A model generated the notes under the pieces. It was not told where the DNA came from. It saw nothing but the letters and a program-made list of their open reading frames with translations, and searched no databases. This document shows positions 9,193-18,844 of a stretch of DNA of 64,000 nucleotides, piece by piece (the first letter of the stretch is position 1; the number at the start of each line of letters is the position of its first letter). A program made the position numbers and the translations under genes. The DNA is taken from the NCBI GenBank assembly GCA_015180985.1, contig CP054185.1, positions 1,915,001 through 1,979,000 on the forward strand, given 5' to 3'. Source of the stretch: Flammeovirgaceae bacterium. GTDB taxonomy: Bacteria > Bacteroidota > Bacteroidia > Cytophagales > Cyclobacteriaceae.

Positions 9193-9813
9193 ATGCAAGT
9201 TCAGCAGCTCTTCCCGCAGTTCGATTCATCCCTTCTTGAGTTTATTGAAAAAACCGGGAATGAGGTGGAGTTCAATGAAGGAGAATTGCTGATGCGTCCC
9301 GGGCAGTACTTTAAAAATTCGCTCATTATTCTTGAAGGGCGTGTAAAGCTTTACCGGGAGGGCGAAAACGGTGAGGAGTTTTTTCTTTATTACCTGGAGC
9401 CGGGCAATGCGTGCGCACTCTCTATGATCTGTGCCACAAAAAACGAGGCAAGCGCCATTAAGGCCAAGGCTGTAACGTATGTTAAAGCACTGGCAATCCC
9501 CCTGCAGCACATGGATACACTGATGCGCGACCACCGCAACTGGTACTACTATGTGCTGGAAACGTACCGCTCGCGTTTTGAAGAACTCCTTACGGTTATT
9601 GATCAAATTGCTTTTCATTCTATGGACGAAAAACTGGAGTTTTACCTGAAACGCCAGTTTGAAACACTGGGTAAATCCATCACTATTACCCACCAGCAAA
9701 TTGCAGATGACCTGAATTCTTCCCGCGAAGTAATTTCGCGCCTGCTGAAAAAACTCGAAAATCAAAAAAGGGTGGTTGTTTCGCGTAACGAGATTACCAA
9801 CATCAACCTGTAA
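9193..9813 (+). CDS. Crp/Fnr family transcriptional regulator
   Basis: A 206-residue regulator. Residues 20-120 form a cyclic-nucleotide-binding beta-barrel (NEGELLMRPGQYFKNSLIILEGRVKLYR), and residues 145-205 a Crp-type winged helix with THQQIADDLNSSREVISRLLKKLE. No Fnr-type Cys cluster is seen. The frame is open back into the tRNA, but the ATG at 9193 (MQVQQLFPQF) matches the family's N-terminus. The next gene is a persulfide dioxygenase/rhodanese with a TGACAAATGTCA palindrome before it, a plausible operator for this regulator; similar pairings are known in Bacteroidota. Confidence 0.9.
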   Translation: MQVQQLFPQFDSSLLEFIEKTGNEVEFNEGELLMRPGQYFKNSLIILEGRVKLYREGENGEEFFLYYLEPGNACALSMICATKNEASAIKAKAVTYVKALAIPLQHMDTLMRDHRNWYYYVLETYRSRFEELLTVIDQIAFHSMDEKLEFYLKRQFETLGKSITITHQQIADDLNSSREVISRLLKKLENQKRVVVSRNEITNINL

Positions 9814-9949
9814 CCGTAGGCGCCTGCGCCTAGCCGGATAAATTAAGCCTTTTTAAGGAATAGGATTTTTCAGCATTAAACCTGTTACCGAAAAATACAG
9901 CACCTGATTTTTTAAACACAGCCTTAAAGCCAAAAAATTCGGCTTCTGG

Positions 9950-9961
9950 TGACAAATGTCA
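9950..9961. promoter_or_regulatory. Palindromic Crp/Fnr-type operator candidate
   Basis: TGACAAATGTCA is a perfect 12-bp palindrome located 58 bp before the start of the persulfide dioxygenase gene and downstream of the Crp/Fnr regulator gene. Crp/Fnr proteins recognise two-fold symmetric sites of this kind with TGA/TCA ends. The rest of the 205-bp gap has a short GC-rich palindrome (9817-9832) after the regulator stop and nothing else clear. Confidence 0.5.
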
Positions 9962-10018
9962 TGGTTGATGAGGCACCGGATTAACCAATTTTGATTTCCT
10001 GATTAATCTAATTACGTT

Positions 10019-11434
10019 ATGAAAGTTGAACAAATCTACACCGGTTGCCTGGCACAAGGTGCCTATTATATCGAATCGGAGGGCGAAGCGGTCATAGTTG
10101 ATCCGTTACGCGAAACCAGCCCGTATATTGAAAAAGCCGAAAAAAGCGGAGCGAAAATCAAGTATGTGCTCGAAACACATTTCCATGCCGACTTTGTTTC
10201 AGGGCATATTGACCTGGCAACCAAAACCAACGCTACAATTGTGTATGGCCCTACCGCCAAACCTTCTTTTAAGGCACACATTGCCGCTGATGGCGAAGAG
10301 CTGAAAGTTGGTAAACTTACCATCAAGGTGCTGCACACGCCTGGGCATACCATGGAGTCAACCACGTATTTACTGAAAGATGAAAACGGTAAGGACTATG
10401 CCATTTTCAGTGGCGATACATTATTCCTGGGCGATGTAGGGCGGCCCGACCTGGCACAGAAAGCCGCTAACATGACGCAGGAACAACTTGCCGGTTTATT
10501 GTTCGATTCGCTTCGTACCAAAATAATGCCGCTGGCTGATGAGGTAATTGTTTACCCGGCTCACGGGGCCGGTTCAGCCTGCGGAAAAAATATGATGAAA
10601 GAAACGGTTGATACCTTGGGCAACCAGAAAAAGGTAAACTATGCCCTTCGTGCCGACATGACACGCGAAGACTTTATTAAAGAAGTTACCGATGGCCTGC
10701 TGCCACCTCCGGCTTATTTCCCGGAGAATGTTAAGATGAATAAGGAGGGTTATAAAACTATTGATAGCGTGCTGAAGAAAGGCTCCCGGGCGCTCACATG
10801 CGAGGAGTTTGAAGTAGCCGCTAACGAAACCGGAGCACTGATGCTGGATACGCGGCATGAGCAAATTTTTGCAAAAGGATTTATACCCAACGCCATCAAC
10901 ATCAGTCTTGACGGAAGCTTTGCCCCCTGGGCCGGAACGCTGATACCCGGAGTTAATCATCCGATACTGATTATTGCAGAGCCGGGAAGAGAGGTTGAAG
11001 CAGTTACCCGGCTGGCCCGTGTAGGCTACGATAATACATTGGGTTATTTGAAGGGTGGATTGGAAGCCTGGAAAAATTCCGGAAAAGATGTTGACGTCAT
11101 TGAATCAATACCGGCCACAGAATTTGCCCAACGAGCCAAAACAAGCACAATCAAAGTAATTGATGTGCGGAAGCCCGGTGAATACAATGCCGAACACATG
11201 GTAGGATCAATAAATATTCCTTTGGAATACCTGAATGAACATCTTGCTGAAGTGCCAAAAAGTGAAACGGTTTACATCCATTGTGCTGGCGGCTATCGCT
11301 CAATGACGGCTTCTTCCATCTTAAAGGCACGCGGCTGGGATAACCTGGTGGATATTGCCGGTGGCTTTAAAGCAATGGTTGTTGCGGGGATTCCTAAAAC
11401 GGACAATACCTGCCCCGCATCAGCTAAGGTTTAA
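10019..11434 (+). CDS. Persulfide dioxygenase-like MBL hydrolase fused to two rhodanese domains
   Basis: A 471-residue cytoplasmic fusion. Residues 1-235 form an ETHE1/glyoxalase II-type metallo-beta-lactamase domain with HFHADFVSGH (metal ligands near 54-63) and GHTMESTTYLL. Residues 250-350 form a rhodanese domain whose active-site position reads AEPGRE, without the catalytic Cys, so it is likely structural. Residues 365-465 form a second rhodanese with an intact HCAGGYRSM loop. The fusion fits oxidation of glutathione persulfide or a similar thiol persulfide to sulfite, coupled to sulfur transfer. It is probably controlled by the upstream Crp/Fnr regulator. Confidence 0.9.
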   Translation: MKVEQIYTGCLAQGAYYIESEGEAVIVDPLRETSPYIEKAEKSGAKIKYVLETHFHADFVSGHIDLATKTNATIVYGPTAKPSFKAHIAADGEELKVGKLTIKVLHTPGHTMESTTYLLKDENGKDYAIFSGDTLFLGDVGRPDLAQKAANMTQEQLAGLLFDSLRTKIMPLADEVIVYPAHGAGSACGKNMMKETVDTLGNQKKVNYALRADMTREDFIKEVTDGLLPPPAYFPENVKMNKEGYKTIDSVLKKGSRALTCEEFEVAANETGALMLDTRHEQIFAKGFIPNAINISLDGSFAPWAGTLIPGVNHPILIIAEPGREVEAVTRLARVGYDNTLGYLKGGLEAWKNSGKDVDVIESIPATEFAQRAKTSTIKVIDVRKPGEYNAEHMVGSINIPLEYLNEHLAEVPKSETVYIHCAGGYRSMTASSILKARGWDNLVDIAGGFKAMVVAGIPKTDNTCPASAKV

Positions 11435-11493
11435 TACAGGCCATTCAATAACTCCATAAAATTTACCTACCTTGGCCGCTCAATAAACAAAAT

Positions 11494-11973
11494 ATGCAGA
11501 TAGCAAAACACAAAGTTGTCTCCATTCATTATACGTTGAAGGACAACTCAGGCAACACACTCGACAGCAGCGAAGGCCGTAGCCCGCTGGTGTACATGCA
11601 AGGCGTTGGTAACCTGATACCCGGTATGGAAGAAGGCCTTGAAGGAAAAAGTAAGGGCGATAAGTTTCAGATAAAAGTAAGCCCTGAAAAAGGGTATGGA
11701 GCGCGCGATGAACGCCTGCTGCAGAAAGTTCCCCGCTCCGCATTTGGCAGCCAGGAGGTACGCAAAGGCATGCAGTTCAGAGCGGAGACAGGCGGTGGTC
11801 CGCAGGTGGTTACGGTAACCGAAGTGGGGCTGGAGTCAGTAACGGTAGATGGTAACCATCCGCTGGCGGGTGTTGAACTGAATTTCTCCGTTGAAGTAAT
11901 GGATGTTCGAAATGCAACAGCTGAAGAAATTGCCCACGGCCATGTTCATGGTCCCGGTGGTCATCATCATTGA
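11494..11973 (+). CDS. FKBP-type peptidyl-prolyl isomerase, SlyD-like
   Basis: A 159-residue cis-trans prolyl isomerase and chaperone. The FKBP core is split as in SlyD: residues 1-70 (YTLKDNSGNTLDSSEG, GMEEGLEGKSKGD) and 115-145, with an insert-in-flap region between. The C-terminus is His-rich (HGHVHGPGGHHH), which in SlyD binds nickel and other divalent metals. No signal peptide is visible, so it acts in the cytoplasm. It appears to be its own transcription unit ending at the hairpin at 11990. Confidence 0.92.
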   Translation: MQIAKHKVVSIHYTLKDNSGNTLDSSEGRSPLVYMQGVGNLIPGMEEGLEGKSKGDKFQIKVSPEKGYGARDERLLQKVPRSAFGSQEVRKGMQFRAETGGGPQVVTVTEVGLESVTVDGNHPLAGVELNFSVEVMDVRNATAEEIAHGHVHGPGGHHH

Positions 11974-11989
11974 TTTGATTGTAAAAGAG

Positions 11990-12012
11990 AAGGCCGGATA
12001 TACCGGCCTTTA
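11990..12012. terminator. Bidirectional terminator hairpin
   Basis: AAGGCCGG (11990-11997), loop ATATA and CCGGCCTT (12003-12010) form a perfect 8-bp stem between the convergent FKBP and M28 peptidase genes. Short T-rich tracts follow on both strands. Confidence 0.75.
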
Positions 12013-12024
12013 TTCTGGTTGCAC

Positions 12025-13683
12025 CTATGGTTCCTTCAATTGATTCTCCCGAATTGCCTTAAACTCCGAACCCGGCTTCCAGCGGGGCCAGGTATTTTCA
12101 AGCGACAGGCGTTTGCCCACATTGAACAAAAGTTTTAAATCCTCCACGGCCCCTTCCAGGTTCCAGCGTGAAGTATCGTATTCATCCGATGGTTTGTGGT
12201 AGTATTTCGCTACGTACTCATCCTGCAGTTGCTTGCCGTATTCAGATCCTTTTTCGAAATGATCGATACCGGTACCGGTATAAAGTGCGGGCACACCCAC
12301 TTTGGCAAAACTGAAATGATCGGAACGGAAGTAATACCCTGCAACCGGGTTGGGTTCCGGTGAGGTATAACGCCCAACGGCTTTCGCTTCTTCATTCAGG
12401 TAATCTTCCAAATCAGATTGGCCGATGCCTACTACCACAATGTCGTTCATTTTACCGTAAGGATTAATGCCGTCAATATTAATGTTCGCCACTGTTTTCT
12501 CAACCGGGTAAATGGGGTTGGCGGCATAATGGGCCGAGCCAAGCAGGTTCTGTTCTTCGGCTGTTACAAAAAGAAAAACAATGCTGCGGCTTGGCTTGTT
12601 CTTAACCGATTTAAATGCTTTAGCCAACTCCAACATGCCGGCCGTGCCGCTCGCATTATCCAGCGCTCCGTTATAGATGGTGTCTCCACGTTCATCGGCT
12701 TTGCCAATGCCCAGGTGATCCCAGTGCGTGGAGTAGATAATGTATTCACCGGGTTGCTGTGCCCCGGTGATTTTCCCAACCACGTTGTAGGATGTATCAA
12801 AGGTTGCCTTTACCGAAAGCGAAGTGGACAGTTTCAGGTTCATCGGCACGGCTTTGAAACCCGGCTTACGGGCTGCTGAAACTGTAGCAGCCCAATCTAC
12901 TCCGGCAGTTTCAAATAGTTTTTTTGCTGTCGGATTGGTAACCCAGCCTACCATGTTGCAGAAATAAGGATTGGCTGCGCGCCTGTCGAGGTAGAGGCGC
13001 GAGGTGTTCCAGTTGTTTTGAACTACCCAGAAGCCATAACCGGCCGCAACATCATCATGAATAATCAGAACACCTTTGGCGCCTTGCCGTGCGGCTTCTT
13101 CAAACTTGTAGGTCCACCGGCCGTAGTAGGTCATGGTGTTGCCTTTAAACAGAGTAGAGTCACCCGAACCAAATCCCGGAACGTTCACCATCACCAGTAC
13201 AACTTTATCTTTTACATCAAGTCCTTCATAATCGTTCCAGTTGTATTCGGGCGCTACAATGCCGAAGCCGGCAAACACCAGGTCAACGTCACGGAGTTCA
13301 ATTTTCTCATCGGTGCGCTCCGTCCAGATAACATAGTCTTTTAAGCCCTCCAGGGTAGTTGCCCCTTTTTTCGATTTCACGGTCATGGTTGGGGCCGCAG
13401 TGGTTGTAATATTTACCATGGGTACCTCTTGCAGGTAACTGATGCCATTACCCGGTTCAATACCGATTTGTTTAAGCTGGTCTTCCAGGTAAGCCAGTGT
13501 TTTTTTCTCGCCTTCGGTAAAGGGCATGCGGCCCATAAAGTCATCGGAGGCGAGGGTTTTTAAATGTTGCTCCAATCCGCTTACGCTAAAAGAGGTGAGT
13601 CCGTCTTCGCGGGTAAATACTTTCTTTTTGTTGGAGCAGGAAACAGTAAGGAATAGGAGCAGCAGAAAAGTTGATTGTTTCAT
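12025..13683 (-). CDS. M28 family metallopeptidase, lipoprotein
   Basis: A 552-residue exported zinc peptidase. The N-terminus is a lipoprotein signal with lipobox LTVSC (Cys16). A PA-type insert domain covers about 140-290. The catalytic M28 domain follows with the expected zinc ligands: STHWDHLG near residue 320, GALDNASGTAG near 341, and FVTAEEQNLLGSAHY near 375. Such enzymes are aminopeptidases acting at the cell surface or in the periplasm. It ends at the bidirectional terminator shared with the FKBP gene. Confidence 0.92.
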   Translation of the reverse strand: MKQSTFLLLLFLTVSCSNKKKVFTREDGLTSFSVSGLEQHLKTLASDDFMGRMPFTEGEKKTLAYLEDQLKQIGIEPGNGISYLQEVPMVNITTTAAPTMTVKSKKGATTLEGLKDYVIWTERTDEKIELRDVDLVFAGFGIVAPEYNWNDYEGLDVKDKVVLVMVNVPGFGSGDSTLFKGNTMTYYGRWTYKFEEAARQGAKGVLIIHDDVAAGYGFWVVQNNWNTSRLYLDRRAANPYFCNMVGWVTNPTAKKLFETAGVDWAATVSAARKPGFKAVPMNLKLSTSLSVKATFDTSYNVVGKITGAQQPGEYIIYSTHWDHLGIGKADERGDTIYNGALDNASGTAGMLELAKAFKSVKNKPSRSIVFLFVTAEEQNLLGSAHYAANPIYPVEKTVANINIDGINPYGKMNDIVVVGIGQSDLEDYLNEEAKAVGRYTSPEPNPVAGYYFRSDHFSFAKVGVPALYTGTGIDHFEKGSEYGKQLQDEYVAKYYHKPSDEYDTSRWNLEGAVEDLKLLFNVGKRLSLENTWPRWKPGSEFKAIRENQLKEP

Positions 13684-13778
13684 TGTAATAAAAATTTTAG
13701 CAGGGTAATGATACCGAATTCCCTTGAATGGTAAAGGGTAATTTATGGCAACCTTCGGATGATTGTTTCAACAGGAAC

Positions 13779-15205
13779 CTACAGGGATATATCGGCTACT
13801 CGCTTCTCCAGCCGGCTTTTCTCAGCCGCAAACCCCATCAAATGGCTCTCGATAGACTGATCAATCGTGGATGACAGTAAGGCCGGATTCTTTTCAGTAA
13901 TTGCCTGTATCCAGTTGGCCACCAGCCGCCAGTCGCCACCCCCGTGCCCATCGGTTGGTTGTTTCCACTCGGTTTTTTGCCCGGTGCGGAAATCGGTGAG
14001 CACAAAAGAATTCATATCTCCCACAATGTCGCCCGTGCTGCCCATTATGCGCGTGCGCCTGCCTTCGTATGAGGTGAAGGCTTCCATGCTGAAACTTGCG
14101 GTAATGTTGTTTTCGAATAAAATGTTGGCGATGTAATGGTCGGGCTGGTTGTTTTCCATCCGGTAAACGCACCGGCCGTAATTGGTGGTTTTTAATCGTT
14201 CAAAGATTGCTTCATCCCATTTGGTTTTGTCATCCGGAAGATCAAGAGTGTACACCCGCGAACGCCTGCGCTGGTAGTGCTCAATGGCCGAGTAGGGGCA
14301 GGTGCTTTCTATGGCACACCCATCGGTGCAGCGTGCCGTGCTGCCGGGTGGCGCATGTTCTTTTCTGAACCACTTCACATCGCCAAACGCCTGGATGGAT
14401 TTGGATGGCTTGCCCACCATCCACCTAAGTATATCAAGATCATGACAACTCTTAGCCAGGATTATTGGTGTAGTTTTTTTGCTGTTGTGCCAGTTGCCGC
14501 GTACATAGGAGTGCGCCATGTGGTCGTAACCGATGGGTTCCAGGTGTTGTATGCTAACCAACTCACCGATGGCTCCGCTTTGAATAAGTTCGCGCAGTTG
14601 AATAAAGTAGGGTGCGTAGCGCAGCACATGGCAAACGGCTACTATCCGTCCGGTTTTCTTCGCCAAAGCAAGAATATCGCGGCATTCTTTTTCGCTGGGC
14701 GAGATGGGTTTTTCTAGCAGCACGTCATACCCATCTTCAAAGCTTCCATGCAAGGGCCATAATGCAAATCATCCGGAGTGGTAATGATAATCGCATCGGC
14801 AAATTTGGGTCGCTGAAAAACATGTTCCCAGGTAGTAAAGCGGTTGGCGTTTTCAATTCCATGTTTGGCCGCATAGCGCTCATTACGTAAAGGTACCGGC
14901 TCGGCCACGCCAATTATTTTTAAGTGTTCGGGATATTGAATGGCATAGTTGCCATACACGTTTCCACGCGCCCCGGCACCGCAGGTTATTGCCGTAACGG
15001 GTTTAGCCAGGTTTACCGTGTACCGTTCATCCGGTAGAATGATGGGCTCACCGCTTTCATTTTTTGCCCAGGCGGATACAGAAAAGGTGGCTAAACTGCC
15101 TGCGGTTAAGCCAAATGTTTTGAGCAGTTTTCGTCTTGACCAGTTATTACCCATAGTTCGGAATGGTTGAGGCTGTATTTTATAATTTGTGATGAAGTTA
15201 CTCAT
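13779..15205 (-). pseudogene. Gfo/Idh/MocA family oxidoreductase with Tat signal, broken by a 1-nt frameshift
   Basis: Two overlapping reading frames make up one NAD(P)-dependent oxidoreductase of about 475 residues. The N-terminal part (15205 to about 14730) carries a twin-arginine signal (SRRKLLKTFGLTAG), the Rossmann GAGARGNVYG and TTPDDLHYGPCMEALKMG. The frame then runs into a stop, while the expected continuation YDVLLEKPISPSEKECRD lies in another frame. The sequence reads GGTATGAC where GGTTATGAC would keep the frame, so one T is missing near plus-strand 14729. The C-terminal domain runs to 13779. Either this is a recent loss of function or an assembly or read error. The true start may be the ATG at 15154. 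Confidence 0.85.
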
Positions 15206-15249
15206 TTATCTATGTTATCGGGGAGCTATTCCTGTTAAATTGCCGCGCT

Positions 15250-16599
15250 ATGCATAAAGTTTTTCGGGTTAGCGTAAGAGTAATACTGGGGCTGTTAACT
15301 GTAATCATCCTTTTTTTGGCTGTTTCAATAGCTCCTGTTGAACGAACCTTACCGGTTGACCAATTCTTTTATAATGAAATGATGAGCCGGATTGACAGCG
15401 CAGTAACAAGACCTGAAGAAACAGATACTACTGCACTACGTGTTGGTTTTGGAAAGGCATCCATTACCCCGGCTTACCCAACTGCTACGGCCGGTTATGT
15501 TAAACGAAAAGGAAAACCGTTTTCAGCTATCCGCGATTCGGTGTTTGTGCGCACAATGGCAATTGACAAGGAAGGGGAGATGTGCTTTATAGTGAGCCTC
15601 GATATGCTTATTGTACCGCCCTTGCTGTATGGACAACTGAAGGAACAACTCCCTGCTTCAGGCTACTCTATTGATCAGGTTTTTCTTGGGGCAACGCACA
15701 CGCATAACAGCATTGGCCAGTGGGATGATAGTGTGGTAGGCGAAATATATGCGGGCGATTACAAGGCTGACTTAGTGAGTTCGCTGGCACAGCAAGTTAT
15801 CCGAAGCATGCACAATGCTGCTGCTGATCTGAAGCCGGGTAAATTCAACTACGGAGTTGTTGCAGTACCCAATGCGGTTACCAATCGCCTCATCAGTAAC
15901 GGACCTGTTGATTCGCTGCTGCACATATTGGAATTTACCCGTAATGATGGAACGAAAGGCATACTCACCTCTTTTTCTGCCCATGCCACATGCCTGTCAT
16001 CAAAAGATTTGCGCCTCTCCCGCGATTACCCGGGCGAGTTGGTTGATCAACTTGAAGCCAGCGGGTACACCTTTGCCATGTTCATGGCCGGTGCTGTAGG
16101 CAGCCATGCGCCAATACGGGAGGCGAGCGGTGATTCGAAAATCCAAATGATGGGAAGCCTTTTGACCGAGGCTGTTCAGCAGGTATCCGTAAAACCGGTA
16201 AGCGTAACAGAAGTCCGGTTGTTACACATTCCTCTTAAACTGGGTAACCGGCAGATAAAAGTGTTGCCGAACTGGCGGGTACGGCCGTGGCTTAGTTCAC
16301 GGCTTATGGGTGAACACGAAGTTAATCTCACCATGTTAAAGATTGGCGAGGTGGTGATGTTCGGAACACCGTGCGATTTTTCCGGAATGCTTACGCCTCA
16401 GATTTATCATGCAGCCGTGCCGCATAAGCTACATGCATTCGTCACCAGTTTTAATGGCGGCTATATCGGTTACATTACACCTGATGAGTATTATGATTTG
16501 GATGCCTACGAAACCCAAACCATGAACTGGTATGGACCCGGTAACGGTTCGTACATACAGGATTGTTTAAAGAGAATAATCTCAAACTTTGAACCCTGA
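15250..16599 (+). CDS. Neutral/alkaline ceramidase-like protein
   Basis: A 449-residue protein with one N-terminal membrane or signal segment (residues 7-27) followed by a domain like the N-terminal catalytic domain of neutral/alkaline non-lysosomal ceramidases: VGFGKASITP near residue 68, then FLGATHTHNSIG near 147, where family zinc-binding histidines lie. It is shorter than full ceramidases (about 650-700) and lacks their C-terminal immunoglobulin-like domain, a form common in Bacteroidota where the substrate is unproven. Its last codons and stop fall inside a short tandem repeat (16584-16640). Confidence 0.78.
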   Translation: MHKVFRVSVRVILGLLTVIILFLAVSIAPVERTLPVDQFFYNEMMSRIDSAVTRPEETDTTALRVGFGKASITPAYPTATAGYVKRKGKPFSAIRDSVFVRTMAIDKEGEMCFIVSLDMLIVPPLLYGQLKEQLPASGYSIDQVFLGATHTHNSIGQWDDSVVGEIYAGDYKADLVSSLAQQVIRSMHNAAADLKPGKFNYGVVAVPNAVTNRLISNGPVDSLLHILEFTRNDGTKGILTSFSAHATCLSSKDLRLSRDYPGELVDQLEASGYTFAMFMAGAVGSHAPIREASGDSKIQMMGSLLTEAVQQVSVKPVSVTEVRLLHIPLKLGNRQIKVLPNWRVRPWLSSRLMGEHEVNLTMLKIGEVVMFGTPCDFSGMLTPQIYHAAVPHKLHAFVTSFNGGYIGYITPDEYYDLDAYETQTMNWYGPGNGSYIQDCLKRIISNFEP

Positions 16600-16640
16600 A
16601 CTTTGAACTTTGAACTTTGAACTTTGAACTCTTGAATCTT
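16584..16640. repeat. Tandem heptamer-type repeat (TTTGAAC units)
   Basis: Five or more copies of a 7-nt unit TTTGAAC/CTTTGAA run through the end of the ceramidase-like gene into the intergenic space, with degenerate units (CCCTGAA, CTCTTGAA) at the edges. A related stretch occurs inside the YfhO gene at 31436. The last unit provides the TTG of the next promoter. Confidence 0.85.
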
Positions 16641-16661
16641 CCCAACTAACCGTTAACTTTA
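16632..16661 (+). promoter_or_regulatory. Predicted promoter of the S46 peptidase gene
   Basis: TTG at 16632-16634, 19-nt spacer and TAACTTTA at 16654-16661 match the Bacteroidota -33/-7 pattern with one mismatch at the final position. The start codon lies 22 nt further on. The -33 element is part of the tandem repeat. Confidence 0.5.
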
Positions 16662-16682
16662 TTACCCTTTAATACAAGCACC

Positions 16683-18836
16683 ATGAAACGAAAAATTCTC
16701 CCGCTGCTTTTTGTTTTTCTGTTTACCGTTGCCCGTGCCGATGAGGGCATGTGGCTGTTGTACCTGCTGGGCGACCAGGTGTATACCGACATGGTGAAGA
16801 AAGGGCTTAAACTGAGTAAAGAACAACTCTACAGCATAAACAAGTCGAGTTTAAAAGATGCCATCATCATTTTTGGTGGCGGATGTACGGGCGAGATTGT
16901 AAGCCACGAAGGCTTGATTTTTACAAACCACCATTGCGGTTACAGCGCAATAGCTGCTGCCAGCACGGTAGAAAAAAATTACCTGCGCGATGGCTTCTGG
17001 GCCAGGTCGAAGGCCGAGGAAATACCCGCACCTTCACTAACGGTGCAATTTCTGGTTCGCATTGAAGATGTTACGAAACCGGTAGAAGAAGCATTGAAAG
17101 GACTTTCGGGCAGCGAGTGGAATGCAAAACTGCAATCCGTATCGCAGGAGATTGTGAAAAAAACCACCGAAGGAACCGGCTATGAAGCGCGCGTGGTACC
17201 CTTTTACAAAGGCAATCAGTTTTTGCTTTTTGTGTATGAACGCTACCGCGACATCCGCCTGGTGGGTACTCCGCCCGAAAGCATCGGCAAGTTTGGCGGT
17301 GATACCGACAACTGGGAGTGGCCCCGCCACACGGGCGACTTTGCCGTGTTCCGCGTGTATGCCGGCAAAGACGGAAAACCGGCCGCGTATTCGGCCGATA
17401 ATGTGCCGTTGCAGCCAAAATATTTTCTTAACGTGTCGACCAAAGGAATTAAAGAGGGCGACTTCGCCATGATTTACGGCTACCCCGGCAGTACCAACCG
17501 CTACGAAACTTCGTTTGGTGTTAAACTGAAAACCGAAATCGAAAACCCGGCCATCGTTAACCTGCGCGATGTGCGGCTGAGGCTCATGTTCGATGAGATG
17601 AAAAAAGATCAGGCCGTACGGCTGCAACTCGCTTCATCGTATGCCGGCATTGCCAACTACTGGAAGTTTTACGATGGCGAAGCCAAACAGTTGCTCAAGT
17701 ATGATGTGTACGGTAAGAAAAAAGCAGATGAAGAAAAATTCATTCAATGGGCCAAAGGCAAGCCGGAGTATGAACAGGTTTTTGCACAGTACGAAAAAGC
17801 CTATGCCGACTGGCAGCCGTATGCGAAACACCGCATTTATATGAGCGAAGGCATCCTCGGTTCACCACTGGCAGCCTATGCCGCCTCGTTGCAGGCGCTG
17901 GAACGCGCGCTTACACGTAAAACAGTAAATGCCGATGAACTGACCCGGATTGCGGAAACGTTGAAGCGAAGCCGGCAAACATTTTTGGAAAATGAAAACA
18001 AAGCATCCGATCAGAACATACTGGCCGCCACCTGCCGGATGTTTTATGCGGATATTGATCGAGCCCAGCACCCGGAAGCGTATTTCAACACCATCCGCTC
18101 CATGTATGGCGATCTTTCGGACGACAGTACCTTTAAGAAATTCGCTGCTGATGTATTTGCCAAAACCATGATTTTTGATGATGCCCGCTGGAATGCCTTC
18201 GTGGCTAAACCCGATTCATCCAGCCTGCAAAACGATCCGGCTTACCGGTATGTAAGCACCTTCCTGAAAAACTATAACGAGCGGTTTGGAAAATATTCCA
18301 CTGAGTTTAACAACCGCCTCAACGACCTGGGCCGTGTGTACCTGAAAGGAGTGATGACCATGAATCCCGGCAAGGTATCGTACTCCGATGCCAACTTTAC
18401 CATGCGCATGAGCTACGGTGCGGTGAAATCGTACCGGCCGCGTGATGCCGTGTTTTACGATTACGTGTGCACCATGAGCGGGGTGCTTGAAAAATACAAA
18501 CCGGGCGACTATGAATTCGATTTACCGAAAAACCTGATTGAGGCCGCTAAGAAAAAGGACTTTGGTATTTACAAAGATCCAAAGTATAACGACCTGGTGG
18601 TATGTTTCATCACCACCAACGACATTACAGGCGGTAACTCCGGCTCACCGGTGCTCAACGGCAATGGCGAACTTATCGGCCTGGCGTTTGACGGCAACTA
18701 CGAAGCGCTGAGCCATAAAATTGCCTTTGATAAAGACATGAACCGCACCATTTGTGTGGACATCCGCTATGTGCTCTGGTGCATCGATAAACTGGGCGGA
18801 GCCAAAAACATCATCAGTGAATTGGTGCTTAAATAA
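16683..18836 (+). CDS. S46 family dipeptidyl-peptidase, DPP7-like
   Basis: A 717-residue exported serine peptidase that removes dipeptides from peptide N-termini. A signal peptide (residues 1-19) is followed by the chymotrypsin-like double barrel with the catalytic triad: His in FTNHHCGYSAI (near 80), Asp in GGDTDNWEWPRHTGDF (near 205), and Ser in TGGNSGSPVLN (near 655). The S1-subsite stretch reads GLAFDGNYEAL with Gly where DPP11 enzymes carry Arg, so preference for hydrophobic P1 residues (DPP7 type) is inferred. Length matches the family. Confidence 0.93.
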   Translation: MKRKILPLLFVFLFTVARADEGMWLLYLLGDQVYTDMVKKGLKLSKEQLYSINKSSLKDAIIIFGGGCTGEIVSHEGLIFTNHHCGYSAIAAASTVEKNYLRDGFWARSKAEEIPAPSLTVQFLVRIEDVTKPVEEALKGLSGSEWNAKLQSVSQEIVKKTTEGTGYEARVVPFYKGNQFLLFVYERYRDIRLVGTPPESIGKFGGDTDNWEWPRHTGDFAVFRVYAGKDGKPAAYSADNVPLQPKYFLNVSTKGIKEGDFAMIYGYPGSTNRYETSFGVKLKTEIENPAIVNLRDVRLRLMFDEMKKDQAVRLQLASSYAGIANYWKFYDGEAKQLLKYDVYGKKKADEEKFIQWAKGKPEYEQVFAQYEKAYADWQPYAKHRIYMSEGILGSPLAAYAASLQALERALTRKTVNADELTRIAETLKRSRQTFLENENKASDQNILAATCRMFYADIDRAQHPEAYFNTIRSMYGDLSDDSTFKKFAADVFAKTMIFDDARWNAFVAKPDSSSLQNDPAYRYVSTFLKNYNERFGKYSTEFNNRLNDLGRVYLKGVMTMNPGKVSYSDANFTMRMSYGAVKSYRPRDAVFYDYVCTMSGVLEKYKPGDYEFDLPKNLIEAAKKKDFGIYKDPKYNDLVVCFITTNDITGGNSGSPVLNGNGELIGLAFDGNYEALSHKIAFDKDMNRTICVDIRYVLWCIDKLGGAKNIISELVLK

Positions 18837-18844
18837 GCCCCTGT

